Assembly: GCA_902787375.1 (NCBI GenBank) | Contig: CADAGD010000021.1 | Coordinates: 1-55,080, forward strand | Source of the DNA: an uncultured Eubacteriales bacterium | GTDB taxonomy: Bacteria; Bacillota; Clostridia; Christensenellales; CAG-138 | Direction: 5' to 3' | Length of the DNA: 55,080 nucleotides | In this document: piece after piece, positions 27,609 through 35,875 of the stretch | Numbering within the stretch: position 1 is the stretch's first letter | Layout: the number at the start of each line of letters is the position of its first letter | The notes under the pieces: model-generated | Database searches by the model: none | What the model saw: only the letters and a program-made list of their open reading frames with translations | Told to the model about the DNA's origin: nothing | Translations under genes and position numbers: made by a program

Positions 27609-28859
27609 TCAGAGTACGCGATCCGTTATACAGTCATACCAATGGACGAACACCCTGCCATTCAGCTCAAGTCTTTCATTTTCGGGAAGCATCTCAGACC
27701 ATGTTCTGCCATTGCTTTCGATGTTCCAATCATCAGCATTGAAACGACGCCAAAGCACCGTCCTTCCGCCTTCATCTATAAACTGCTCGATAAGAACGCC
27801 TTCACTTTCGCCGCTTGCATCTATAACGCAGACCGTATCGAAGCTCCTTTTACCCATCTCGACCGTATAGCGTCCGACTATATCAACTGCGTTCTCGGTC
27901 TTGGCAGCCAGCTTGTTCCCCTGTCTTTCTATGTATCCCTTGGGAGCAAGCCTTGTTTCATTGCCGCTGTTATCCTCGCCAATACCCCATTTGGGCATGA
28001 AATCGTCGCTGTCAAGGAATGTTGTTATCTTCTTTACACCGTTTTCGATATGGCTCTCCGCAAGGAAGCGGCAGTGCGTTTCGGTCAACTGCGCTGTAAA
28101 TCGACGTTCAACTCCGGCTCCGCCGCCGAATTCATGCTCTCTTGCAATTATCTCGACTCCTTCAATGCCGTGAATCTCCGCTTTCCCAACAACTTCCATC
28201 TCATAATAGCAATCCCCTTTTTGTGAAGGTCGGTCGTACATGCCCCAGCACAGTTTTTCACCAAGCCTTGGGACTATGAACCAGCCTGAAAGCTCCTCCC
28301 ATTTTACAGAGAACGGCGCCTCGTTTTGGGGAATGATCGTGTAGCTCGACATTGTTTTAGGTAACCTTTTCATAAAGTACGCTCCTTTCGGTGGGTATGG
28401 ATAGTTTTTTCTAAAGTTCTTTTTTGCGGTATTAAGTCGGCTTTTTACAGTTCCGAGCGGTATTCTGAGCTTTTGTGCTATCTCCGTCTGCTTCAAACCG
28501 CTGTAGTAGCAAAGTTCCAAAATCTGTTTGTCATTGAAGCTTAGCATATCGAGCGTTTCCGCCACGGCGGAATCCCCAATAAGACCGAAACGGCTCTGCG
28601 CAATCGCATTCTCCGGCAGCTCGTCAAATGCCAGCTCATCCGGACGCGAACGCATAAAATCCACGCACTTGTTCCTTGCTATGGATAGAATCCACGGCTT
28701 AAAGCTCTCGGCTTTGCGAAGCTGCTCAAATCTGCGAAAGGCCGAAATATATACCTCTTGCAATACATCGTCGGCATCGGATTTTGAGGAAATGCGATAC
28801 CGTACATATCTCTCGACAGCTCCCCTATGCTCTATAAGAAGCTGCTCAAAGCTCTCCAT
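27609..28859 (-). CDS. ECF-like sigma factor with a ~250-aa C-terminal extra domain
   Basis: 416 aa. Residues 1-155 are an ECF-type sigma-70 protein: region 2 with DADDVLQEVYISAFRRFEQL and KPWILSIARNKCVDF, and region 4 with LSFNDKQILELCYYSGLKQT and AQKLRIPLGTVKSRL. A further 250 residues follow in the same frame, mostly beta-like by sequence pattern (KGDCYYEMEVVGKAEIHG, GVEIIAREHEF, FIDEGGRTVLWRRFNADDW) and without membrane segments or known motifs; this may be a regulatory or ligand-binding domain. The start is ATG 28859 after AAGGAGGCGAGTTT. No anti-sigma gene is adjacent, so the C-terminal part may act as built-in control (inference). Confidence 0.82.
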   Translation of the reverse strand: MESFEQLLIEHRGAVERYVRYRISSKSDADDVLQEVYISAFRRFEQLRKAESFKPWILSIARNKCVDFMRSRPDELAFDELPENAIAQSRFGLIGDSAVAETLDMLSFNDKQILELCYYSGLKQTEIAQKLRIPLGTVKSRLNTAKKNFRKNYPYPPKGAYFMKRLPKTMSSYTIIPQNEAPFSVKWEELSGWFIVPRLGEKLCWGMYDRPSQKGDCYYEMEVVGKAEIHGIEGVEIIAREHEFGGGAGVERRFTAQLTETHCRFLAESHIENGVKKITTFLDSDDFMPKWGIGEDNSGNETRLAPKGYIERQGNKLAAKTENAVDIVGRYTVEMGKRSFDTVCVIDASGESEGVLIEQFIDEGGRTVLWRRFNADDWNIESNGRTWSEMLPENERLELNGRVFVHWYDCITDRVL

Positions 28860-28882
28860 AAACTCGCCTCCTTTTTTGTGAT

Positions 28883-28896
28883 GTAAAGCGCTTTCA
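28883..28896 (+). promoter_or_regulatory. cre-like palindrome before the sigma factor gene
   Basis: GTAAAGCGCTTTCA agrees at 12 of 14 positions with the CcpA site consensus TGWAANCGNTNWCA. It lies between the probable -10 box and the ribosome site, where binding would repress. Chance occurrence is possible. Confidence 0.35.
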
Positions 28897-28985
28897 CCAT
28901 TATAGACGATAGAAAAGCGCAAAAGGTTCATTGCGGCGTTTATTCTTGTCTTTTTTTATCCGTACCGTTTCCCTTAATCAAACCT

Positions 28986-29018
28986 AACGGCAGGGAAGCT
29001 GTCCGCTTCCCTGCCGTT
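28986..29018. terminator. Strong perfect hairpin in the sigma factor upstream region
   Basis: 14-bp perfect stem AACGGCAGGGAAGC (28986-28999) / GCTTCCCTGCCGTT (29005-29018) with a 5-nt loop. No good T-run on either strand. Could be a terminator, a leader structure of the sigma factor mRNA or part of a small RNA. Confidence 0.45.
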
Positions 29019-29183
29019 ATTCATACTGTTATAGAACTTAGAAGGTTAAAATGAAAACTTAACTGGCTATGTGCATATATTATCACATCGTCCAACAACG
29101 GTCAATATATTAAACACCCTTTATTATTAACAAACTGTTAAATTTTCAAAAGCCGTTCCCGATACCGAAACCTCCAAGCAGGC

Positions 29184-29216
29184 TCCGGCTGTTCCGGTTA
29201 TAAAGCCACAGCCGGA
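29184..29216 (-). terminator. Possible terminator of valS
   Basis: 9-bp stem TCCGGCTGT / ACAGCCGGA immediately after the valS stop codon. The minus-strand tail lacks a T-run, so termination may need other factors. Confidence 0.4.
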
Positions 29217-29217
29217 A

Positions 29218-31875
29218 TCACTTATCAAGCTCCGCTATCCGGCGAACAAGCTTTTCCATAAGCTCCTTCGCCGCCGTCAGCTTGGCGCGCTCCTCATCTA
29301 TGACCTTCTGAGGCGCCTTTGCTATAAAGCCCTGATTATTGAGCTTTCCTTCGGCACGCTTGATCTCGCCCTCTATCCTCGTCCTTTCCTTGGCAAGACG
29401 CGCAAGCTCCTTTTCAATATCTATAAGCTCATTGAGTGGTATGAAGGCGTCGCCTATTGCCGAAACGACCGAAACGGCGTCGGGAGCTATTCCATCCTTA
29501 TCGAGCTTTACCACAACCTCCGACGCGCCCGCGAGCTTGTTGAAGTACGGAGCCGCCTCCTCCGCCGCTTTTGCGTTATTCTCGGTCGTGACTATGAACA
29601 TCTTGGCGCGCTTTGCGGGAGGAACATTCATCTCGGCGCGAACATTTCTGATGGCGCGGACAAGCTCCATTATGCCGTCCATGGTCTCCGCCTCGGCTGT
29701 AAAGTCAAAGCTTTCCTCATATTCGGGCCATTTTTCGAGCATTATTGTCTCACCGGAGCCGGGAAGCCTTGTATAAATGTCCTCGGTGATGAACGGCATG
29801 AACGGATGGAGCAGCTTCATGGAATCGGACAGCACGCGAACAAGTATCGCCCTGACATTCCGCTTGGCGTCCTCATCCTCGCCGTAAAGTCTCGGCTTTG
29901 CCATTTCAATATACCAGTCGCAAAGCTCCGTCCATATGAAGCTGTAAATCTTCTCGACGGCAAGATTGAGGTCAAACGCCTCTATATTCGCCGTTTCCTC
30001 CTTCACTACCGCGTTGAGTCTTGAGAGTATCCACTTATCCGCTATATCGAGCTTTGACATGTCGATGCCTTCTATCGGCTCGGAGCCGAGATTCATCATA
30101 ACAAAGCGCGAGGCATTGTAGACCTTGTTGCAGAAATTCCTTGCCGCTTCGACCTTCTTGAGCTGGAAGCGCATATCCGTGCCTGCTGCGGTTCCGGCGG
30201 TTAGTGAGAACCTTAATGAATCCGCTCCGTAATCCTTTATTATCTCAAGCGGATCTATGCCGTTGCCGAGGGATTTGGACATCTTGCGTCCAAGCTCATC
30301 ACGCACCATTCCATGTATGAACACATGATCGAAAGGAACCTCGTCCATGGCATACAGACCGAACATTATCATGCGCGCTATCCAGAAGAACACCAGGTCA
30401 TAGCCTGTCGCAAGCGTGGACGTCGGATAGTAGTATTTAAGCTCCTCCGTCTTTTCGGGCCAGCCGAGCGTTGAGAAGGGCCACATGCCTGAGGAGAACC
30501 ATGTATCGAGTACGTCCTCATCCTGATGCATCGCGCCTCCGCACTTGGGGCATTTTTCGGGAGCGTTCTCCGCGACCACCGTTTCGCCGCAATCATCGCA
30601 GTAATACGCGGGTATACGATGTCCCCACCAGAGCTGACGGGATATGCACCAGTCCTTTATATTGTACATCCAGTTAAAGTACGTCTGAGTGTATCTTTCA
30701 GGAACGAATTTTATTCTTCCCTCCTCTACCGCCTTTATAGCCGGCTCGGCAAGCGTCTTTATAGCCACAAACCATTGCTTTGAAACCATGGGTTCTATGG
30801 TTGTATGGCATCTGTAACAGGTTCCTACATTATGCGTATACGGCTCTATCTTGACAAGATTTCCGGCAGTCTTTAAATCCTCAACGAATACCTTGCGGCA
30901 TTCCTTTGTTGTTAGTCCTTCATATTTGCCGCCAAGCTCGTTTATATGTCCATCCTCTGTGAAGACACACATTCTTGGAAGTCCGGTTCGTATTCCGACC
31001 TCAAAGTCATTCGGATCATGGGATGGCGTAATCTTAACGGCTCCCGTTCCGAAATCCATCTCAACATATTCATCGGCAACTATTGGTATCTCGCGTCCCA
31101 CAACAGGAACCACGACGGTCTTGCCGACTATATCGCGGTAACGCTCATCATTGGGATTGACGGCAATTCCCGTATCTCCGAGTATCGTTTCCGGGCGTGT
31201 TGTGGCAACGGTTATTGAATAGCTTCCATCCGGCGCGTCATATCTGACATGCCAGAGATTGGAAGGCTGCTCCTCAAACTCAACCTCGGCATTGGATATA
31301 GCCGTCTTACAGCACGGACACCAGTTGACTATTCTGTCACCCCTGTAAATGAGTCCCTTATTATAGAGGTCGATGAAAACCTTACGGACTGCCTTTGAGC
31401 AGCCCTCATCCATCGTGAACCTTTCGCGTTCCCAATCGCATGATGAGCCGAGCTTGCGAAGCTGCTTAACTATCCTGCCTCCGAACTCGTCCTTCCACGC
31501 CCATGCCCTGCGCATGAACTCGTCGCGTCCGACATCCTTCTTTGTCAGACCTTCCTTCGCCATTCGCTCAACTATCTTGACCTCAGTAGCTATCGAGGCA
31601 TGGTCGGTGCCGGGGAGCCAGAGCGTTTCAAAACCTTTCATGCGCTTATATCTTATAAGAATGTCCTGCATTGTTTCATCAAGCGCATGACCCATATGAA
31701 GCTGGCCTGTGATGTTGGGCGGCGGTATAACTATCGTATAGGGTTTTTTGTCGGGATTGGGCTTGGAATGGAAGTATCCATTCGACTCCCACTTTTGATA
31801 AAGGCGATCCTCAACCGTTGAGGGATCGTAGGTCTTGGGCATCTCATCGATGCCTTTTGCGCATTTTTCACACAT
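29218..31875 (-). CDS. valS: Valyl-tRNA synthetase
   Basis: Class I synthetase, 885 aa, normal length. HIGH-type motif in PPPNITGQLHMGHAL, KMSKS motif in GRKMSKSLGNGIDP, editing domain with TTRPETILGDT and GTGAVKITPSHDPND, a zinc-type CPKCGGAMHQDEDVLDTWFS region, and the C-terminal coiled-coil that contacts tRNA (ELARLAKERTRIEGEIKRAE). The start is ATG 31875 with GGAGG 11 nt before it; a second ATG 11 codons later (MPKTYDP) is possible. Expression is controlled by the T-box leader immediately upstream. Confidence 0.95.
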   Translation of the reverse strand: MCEKCAKGIDEMPKTYDPSTVEDRLYQKWESNGYFHSKPNPDKKPYTIVIPPPNITGQLHMGHALDETMQDILIRYKRMKGFETLWLPGTDHASIATEVKIVERMAKEGLTKKDVGRDEFMRRAWAWKDEFGGRIVKQLRKLGSSCDWERERFTMDEGCSKAVRKVFIDLYNKGLIYRGDRIVNWCPCCKTAISNAEVEFEEQPSNLWHVRYDAPDGSYSITVATTRPETILGDTGIAVNPNDERYRDIVGKTVVVPVVGREIPIVADEYVEMDFGTGAVKITPSHDPNDFEVGIRTGLPRMCVFTEDGHINELGGKYEGLTTKECRKVFVEDLKTAGNLVKIEPYTHNVGTCYRCHTTIEPMVSKQWFVAIKTLAEPAIKAVEEGRIKFVPERYTQTYFNWMYNIKDWCISRQLWWGHRIPAYYCDDCGETVVAENAPEKCPKCGGAMHQDEDVLDTWFSSGMWPFSTLGWPEKTEELKYYYPTSTLATGYDLVFFWIARMIMFGLYAMDEVPFDHVFIHGMVRDELGRKMSKSLGNGIDPLEIIKDYGADSLRFSLTAGTAAGTDMRFQLKKVEAARNFCNKVYNASRFVMMNLGSEPIEGIDMSKLDIADKWILSRLNAVVKEETANIEAFDLNLAVEKIYSFIWTELCDWYIEMAKPRLYGEDEDAKRNVRAILVRVLSDSMKLLHPFMPFITEDIYTRLPGSGETIMLEKWPEYEESFDFTAEAETMDGIMELVRAIRNVRAEMNVPPAKRAKMFIVTTENNAKAAEEAAPYFNKLAGASEVVVKLDKDGIAPDAVSVVSAIGDAFIPLNELIDIEKELARLAKERTRIEGEIKRAEGKLNNQGFIAKAPQKVIDEERAKLTAAKELMEKLVRRIAELDK

Positions 31876-31889
31876 TTTGTCATGTACCT

Positions 31890-31934
31890 CCGAAAAATAA
31901 TACGACCCTTCCCGCCAAAGGACGAGAAGGGTCG
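31890..31934 (-). terminator. T-box regulated terminator of valS leader
   Basis: On the minus strand CGACCCTTC and GAAGGGTCG form a 9-bp stem followed by TATTATTTTT. The 5' arm overlaps the competing antiterminator, which includes the T-box sequence next to it. Confidence 0.8.
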
Positions 31935-32155
31935 CTCGTGGTACCACCTTTGTTGAACGGATAAACCGTTCCTCTCAATGAACGCTGTAACGGGCGCACC
32001 CGGCTCCGCTCCACAGGCGACCTTCACGAATCCCAGACTGCGGCTCTCACCTACCCCGCTTCTCTTATAAGCCTGAGCTCTTCGCTACTCCTCCCGTATC
32101 ATAACGGAGAATCGAAGATTAAATTGGATTCTCGCGGAGTTTTATGCCTCTCCGC
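31895..32155 (-). promoter_or_regulatory. T-box riboswitch, valine-specific, controlling valS
   Basis: Read on the minus strand the leader has the T-box sequence AAGGTGGTACCACG (31950-31937) just before the terminator, and the conserved stem I elements GGAGGAGTAGCGAAG and GGTGAGAGCC. A candidate specifier codon GTC (Val) lies at 32021-32019 in GTGAAGGTCGCCTGTGGAG, a context typical of specifier loops. Uncharged tRNA-Val would pair with the specifier and with the T-box and stabilise the antiterminator, raising valS expression. The codon matches the downstream gene. Confidence 0.92.
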
Positions 32156-32161
32156 ATGGGT

Positions 32162-32190
32162 ATTATAAAACAGCTTTGCGTTTTAGTCAA
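32162..32190 (-). promoter_or_regulatory. valS promoter
   Basis: On the minus strand TTGACT (32190-32185), 17-bp spacer, TATAAT (32167-32162), at the 5' border of the T-box leader. Confidence 0.75.
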
Positions 32191-32255
32191 GCCCTATAAA
32201 ACATTTTTTAATAGCAAGATTAGATTTCAGCGGTTTATTCCCAACCGCTCCTGTC

Positions 32256-32502
32256 GAGTAGACAATGATTAATTAAAGTCTTGAGAATGAGCTGATTTAA
32301 AGCATATAGCTTTCAATCAATTTTTGCCGTTCTACCCTGCCGTTTTTCAAAAAGTGCAAGGATATTTCTCGCAGGAGCGGTAAATCTTGCTTGATTTAAT
32401 CGCAACACCGTTGCGATTTCTAAACACTGCACGCTCGCGCGGCTCCCTTTGGTCGCAATATCAATACTATCAGAGCTTGTTTGATTTAATCAGCGTTTAC
32501 TC
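32256..32502 (+). repeat. MITE-like dispersed repeat, copy B (full length)
   Basis: 247 bp with terminal inverted repeats GAGTAGACAATGATTAA (32256-32272) and TTAATCAGCGTTTACTC (32486-32502), 14 of 17 bases pairing. The interior holds the shared core AGGAGCGGTAAATCTTGCTT, a palindrome AATCGCAAC-ACC-GTTGCGATT and a CGCGCGGCTCCCTTTGGTCG block. No transposase. Its right end contains the stop codon of the transglutaminase-like gene. An extra hairpin AGCGGTT / AACCGCT lies just to its left (32229-32249). Confidence 0.7.
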
Positions 32503-33432
32503 GAGCGGTATCCCCGTTGTTTTGCTTCCGTCATCCGCCACATGCTGTTCCTCCGCGCAGAACATAAACCATTTGAACCAGTCTTCTTCGCTGTAATCCC
32601 CCCTGCCGTCACACCATGTAACGTCGATATAATACGATCCGCTGTCAAGCGTCACCTCATCCCAGAAGTGCATATTATCGTCCGTATAGGCATTGCGTAC
32701 CCTGCGGCAGTCCAGATTCGCCATACGGCAAAGATACTCGAATCCTATCGCATAGCCCTGACATATCGAATATCCGTTCATTACCGCTCCGAACGCATTG
32801 ACGGCATAGGCGGGCATTTCTCCTCTTATGTGGACATACTTTGTATTAAGACATATATAACAAGCCAGCGCACGGTACTTGTCTATCACAGAAAAATTTT
32901 TCGGAAGCCTGCCCGCCACATATTTTGCGACCACTTCAAGTGCTTTGACCTGCTGTCTGACAGCTCCGATGTCCTCGGAATCCCTCGCGTAGCGCGCATC
33001 GGGCAGGAATATGCAGGAGCTGTACTTGACCTCAGAGTCCTCTTGGGTGTCTGTTTCGAGCATTTTAAAATATGTTTCTATTTCCGGATGGTCAATATAG
33101 AGCGCATTGGACACAGCTTCCATTGAGCTTACCGTACAAGTCACGGACACATTCTTAAAGCTCCTTGCGGCTTTAAGCAGCGTATCGTAAAGCTTCGCAT
33201 CATCCTTATCAAGACGGCTCCTCATATCTTGGAACTTGAATGAATGCTCTGAGGAATCCGATTTGATAGGATGGGTACTTATGTACTCGATTACCTCATC
33301 CATTATTTTCTCCGCTTTCTCAATATATGCTGACGCATAGGCATTGTCTTCCTGTCCGCATCCGCACGGCGGCAGGCAGACTGAGCATATTGTAAGCAGC
33401 AATACCATCATTATTAATACTGTTTTTTTCAT
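32497..33432 (-). CDS. Transglutaminase-like lipoprotein
   Basis: 311 aa: signal peptide with a Cys-rich end (LPPCGCGQ), an alpha-helical region, then a transglutaminase-like cysteine domain. A plausible Cys-His-Asp triad is seen in NGYSICQGYAIGFEYLC, DNMHFWDEV and SYYIDVTWCDG. Proteins of this type act outside the cell as proteases or crosslinkers; substrate unknown. The start is ATG 33432 with AGGAG before it. The last codon and TAA stop (32499-32497) lie inside the end of repeat copy B, so the C-terminus may have been cut or altered by that element. Confidence 0.8.
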   Translation of the reverse strand: MKKTVLIMMVLLLTICSVCLPPCGCGQEDNAYASAYIEKAEKIMDEVIEYISTHPIKSDSSEHSFKFQDMRSRLDKDDAKLYDTLLKAARSFKNVSVTCTVSSMEAVSNALYIDHPEIETYFKMLETDTQEDSEVKYSSCIFLPDARYARDSEDIGAVRQQVKALEVVAKYVAGRLPKNFSVIDKYRALACYICLNTKYVHIRGEMPAYAVNAFGAVMNGYSICQGYAIGFEYLCRMANLDCRRVRNAYTDDNMHFWDEVTLDSGSYYIDVTWCDGRGDYSEEDWFKWFMFCAEEQHVADDGSKTTGIPLE

Positions 33433-33526
33433 ACGCGGTTCTCCTGTTGCGTTCCGAATATGGATTCCCATTCGGGTTTTTATATTACGCGGTATTATAA
33501 CACATGCTTTCAAGCTCGGCAAATCC

Positions 33527-33555
33527 TTGTTAAAAGCGCGTCGGCGTGGTATAAT
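33527..33555 (+). promoter_or_regulatory. Promoter of the 328-aa secreted protein gene
   Basis: TTGTTA (33527-33532), 17-bp spacer, TATAAT (33550-33555), 33 bp before ATG 33589. Confidence 0.6.
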
Positions 33556-33588
33556 CATTACAGTAGCTTTGCGGAAGGAGGTGCTTAA

Positions 33589-34575
33589 ATGAAAAAAAGG
33601 CTGGCATTATCGCTGCTTGCCGTTTTAATGCTTTTTATAACCGCAGTTCAGCTTCCCTCCGCAGATCATCTTAAGGAGCCCCAAGGAGAAGTTCCTCCCG
33701 CATCCATAAGAATGATGTACCGCGATGCTGCCTGCATAGCGTTGGCGACCTGTATGCGAATGGCTCCCAAGGATGGCGATAAAACAATATCTCGATTCGC
33801 CATTGACGAAACTCTTGCCGGAGATTTGGATGTCGGAGCCGTTGTAAACGTCGAAGCCGACGCCGTTCCGGGAGAGCAATACCTGCTCTATCTTAAACCG
33901 TTTGATACCTCCGAGCTTACGGAGGATACAATACTCGCTCCTGTTTACGACAGTCTGCTCATATCCGTCAATCAAGGAACAGTCAGCTTTAAGGGCGACA
34001 CCTGCACGCTTGACAGCGTTCGTGACGATATAGAAAAGCAGAAAGCCGTCCTTTCAGTACCTTCTAAAAAGTTTTACTATAACGATTTCAACTCCCTTAT
34101 CGAGTCATGCGACGCGGTGCTTATCTGCCGTGTGCTTTCGGTGAGCGAGCCAACCACGACCGTATGCCGCTCCACAGGCAACGGCGAGAGTACGGTCAAC
34201 ACCCTTGAGCAGGTATTTGTAAGAGCGCGTGTTGAAAATCCTCTCTTCAGCGGCTTCAAAAGCGGTAACAAAATCGATATTGTTATCGAACCTCATGACG
34301 TCAAACCCGTCATAAACGCCACAGACCTGACTCAGAAGAAGGTGAATACACCTCCTGAGTCCACCCCGACGGTAGGCAAGGTGTACATATTCTTCCTCGT
34401 CAAAAGCGACGACGCCAAAAACAATCGTTTCTTTACCGTGAACCCCTACGAAGGGTATGTACTGCTTATAGGCGATTCCATAATTCACCCCTACTACAAC
34501 AACGCTTTCCAGCAAATAAACGATCTGGGCCGTTTTTCGGAGCTGTTGAAGAAAGCATTGGATGAACAAGCGTAA
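33589..34575 (+). CDS. Secreted protein of unknown function
   Basis: 328 aa, not recognised. N-terminal signal peptide (KKRLALSLLAVLMLFITAV) without a clear lipobox. The mature part has two similar-looking halves: AACIALATCMRM and CDAVLICRVLSVSEP each begin a segment describing a substance passing through beta-rich blocks (VNVEADAVPGEQYLLYLKPF; KIDIVIEPHD ... VYIFFLVKSDD), suggesting an internal duplication. Strong ribosome site GGAAGGAGGTGC. Divergent from the transglutaminase-like lipoprotein, so both may act on the cell surface. Confidence 0.7.
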   Translation: MKKRLALSLLAVLMLFITAVQLPSADHLKEPQGEVPPASIRMMYRDAACIALATCMRMAPKDGDKTISRFAIDETLAGDLDVGAVVNVEADAVPGEQYLLYLKPFDTSELTEDTILAPVYDSLLISVNQGTVSFKGDTCTLDSVRDDIEKQKAVLSVPSKKFYYNDFNSLIESCDAVLICRVLSVSEPTTTVCRSTGNGESTVNTLEQVFVRARVENPLFSGFKSGNKIDIVIEPHDVKPVINATDLTQKKVNTPPESTPTVGKVYIFFLVKSDDAKNNRFFTVNPYEGYVLLIGDSIIHPYYNNAFQQINDLGRFSELLKKALDEQA

Positions 34576-34596
34576 GATTCAATTAACAGCATAATG

Positions 34597-34640
34597 AAGG
34601 GCTGCTGCGACGACAACCGACTGTCGGCATCGGCCTTTTT
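34597..34640 (+). terminator. Possible terminator after the 328-aa gene
   Basis: Hairpin CGACA / TGTCG inside a larger imperfect stem (AAGGGCTG ... CGGCCTT), followed by TTTTTT. The outer stem pairs poorly. Confidence 0.4.
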
Positions 34641-34784
34641 TCATCCACCTCAAATCGAATGCAAAGCTCGTCAAAATAATATATTTTATTTGCACTCGGT
34701 CTTCCACTTTACAAGCCTGTCCAATATAATGTATAATATATGAAATAACAAATGAAGTCGCTTGTACTTGGAAAGGAGCATCTA

Positions 34785-35141
34785 ATGGCAAATTTTGCGA
34801 GTTTAACAAAATTCATTCCGTCCCTTGATATGGAAGATTTGGGCGAATGGATAACCGAATTGGATTCCCAGGGCAGACTTGTTGGCAATCCGTATGTGGA
34901 ATACTGGGATGTTGTACATAGATTTTGTAACGCCCTGCTTGACTTCTGCGATGATAGACCCGAATATCTGAGCAGAGAAGCCGACGCCCCGGAGGGCTCC
35001 GGTGTTATAGTGGCATTGAGGAACGCTCTTGAGAGAGAGGAGCGTTGTCCCGGAGTTCTTTTGGGATACCTCAATAACGGAACCGTTGCGGAGTGGCTGC
35101 GCCAGCTCAGGGAAATAGACGGCGAAAAGGGCGACGATTGA
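34785..35141 (+). CDS. Small cytoplasmic protein, possibly DUF6508-like
   Basis: 118 aa, no signal peptide or membrane segment. The start is ATG 34785, after AAAGGAGCATCTA; the frame is open 11 codons further upstream. The pattern MEDLGEWITELDSQGRLVGN followed by YVEYWDVVHRFCNALLDF resembles short DUF6508-type proteins, known only as hypothetical. Function unknown. Convergent with the TrkA-C gene, 26 bp apart. Confidence 0.6.
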   Translation: MANFASLTKFIPSLDMEDLGEWITELDSQGRLVGNPYVEYWDVVHRFCNALLDFCDDRPEYLSREADAPEGSGVIVALRNALEREERCPGVLLGYLNNGTVAEWLRQLREIDGEKGDD

Positions 35142-35167
35142 CCGCCGCCCCAATTTAATACTGTTTA

Positions 35168-35875
35168 TCACGCGAAGCGCTCCTTCGCGTTGAAAATTCT
35201 GCAAAGGGTTTTATAATCTCCGAAGACCGTTATTCTGTCGTTCTGTTCAAGCACGGTATGCGCTGTAGGAACATCGACTTGGGAGTTTGGATGCTCGATA
35301 AGCATTATGAGTATTCCGTGCTTCTCCCTAAGCCCCGTTTGCCTCAATTCTATGTGCCTTATTCTCTCCGGTACATCATTTAGCGTTACCTGCGCGATCG
35401 TTCCCTTTCCGATATGGTCAATAAGCATTATCGGATTGTACTTATCGGTTTTGGAGAATGCCCCGGCGAAGCGCTCAAGTATTCGGTCGAAAAAAGCCCT
35501 TACTGAGTGCATTCGGCTCAATCCGAACAGCAAGGCAACCATGGCGATTGGTATCAGCGCGCTCAGGTAAAAGTCCCCGAATTGGCTTGTGCTGATCGAA
35601 AAGAATACGTTTACGAACGCGGAAACGACCGAGATATTGAAAACATATCCGAACAGCATCAATATCCTTGCTATACGTCTGCGAGGCTTGGTCGAAAGTA
35701 TCATCTCGCTCTCACGGGTCGTGAAACCGCATCCGGTCAAAATGGATACCACTTGAAACCGTGCTTTCTCCTCCGGCAGTCCAACGAATCGAAACATAAT
35801 CGTAAAGACCTCCGACATCACCCAATAAGTCAATATCAGAAGCGAAAACAATGAAGCGGCAACGTAAATGTTCAT
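35168..35875 (-). CDS. Membrane protein with C-terminal TrkA-C (RCK_C) domain
   Basis: 235 aa. An N-terminal hydrophobic segment (1-25), a polar stretch (GLPEEKARFQVVSILTGCGF), two more hydrophobic segments (about 70-92 and 103-120), then a TrkA-C domain from about residue 145 (IAQVTLNDVP ... TVLEQNDRITVFGD). TrkA-C domains bind small ligands, in many Bacillota c-di-AMP, and control ion transport; no channel subunit is adjacent. The ribosome site AAAGAGC is weak. Role in ion homeostasis is inferred from domain only. Confidence 0.78.
   Translation of the reverse strand: MNIYVAASLFSLLILTYWVMSEVFTIMFRFVGLPEEKARFQVVSILTGCGFTTRESEMILSTKPRRRIARILMLFGYVFNISVVSAFVNVFFSISTSQFGDFYLSALIPIAMVALLFGLSRMHSVRAFFDRILERFAGAFSKTDKYNPIMLIDHIGKGTIAQVTLNDVPERIRHIELRQTGLREKHGILIMLIEHPNSQVDVPTAHTVLEQNDRITVFGDYKTLCRIFNAKERFA

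Larger units (their letters stand above)
28860..29217. other. Intergenic region between valS and the sigma factor gene
   Basis: Contains a -10 like TATAAT (minus, 28903-28898) before the sigma factor gene, a cre-like palindrome just downstream of it (28883-28896), a strong 14-bp hairpin (28986-29018), and an AT-rich stretch with a possible minus-strand promoter TTGACC-N17-TAATAT near 29110-29080. A stem TCCGGCTGT (29184-29192) / ACAGCCGGA (29208-29216) follows the valS stop. No gene recognised. Confidence 0.5.

Noticed and set aside
34579-34809. 76-codon minus-strand frame after the 328-aa gene
   Set aside because: It overlaps a possible terminator and the ribosome site of the next gene, and has no ribosome site of its own.
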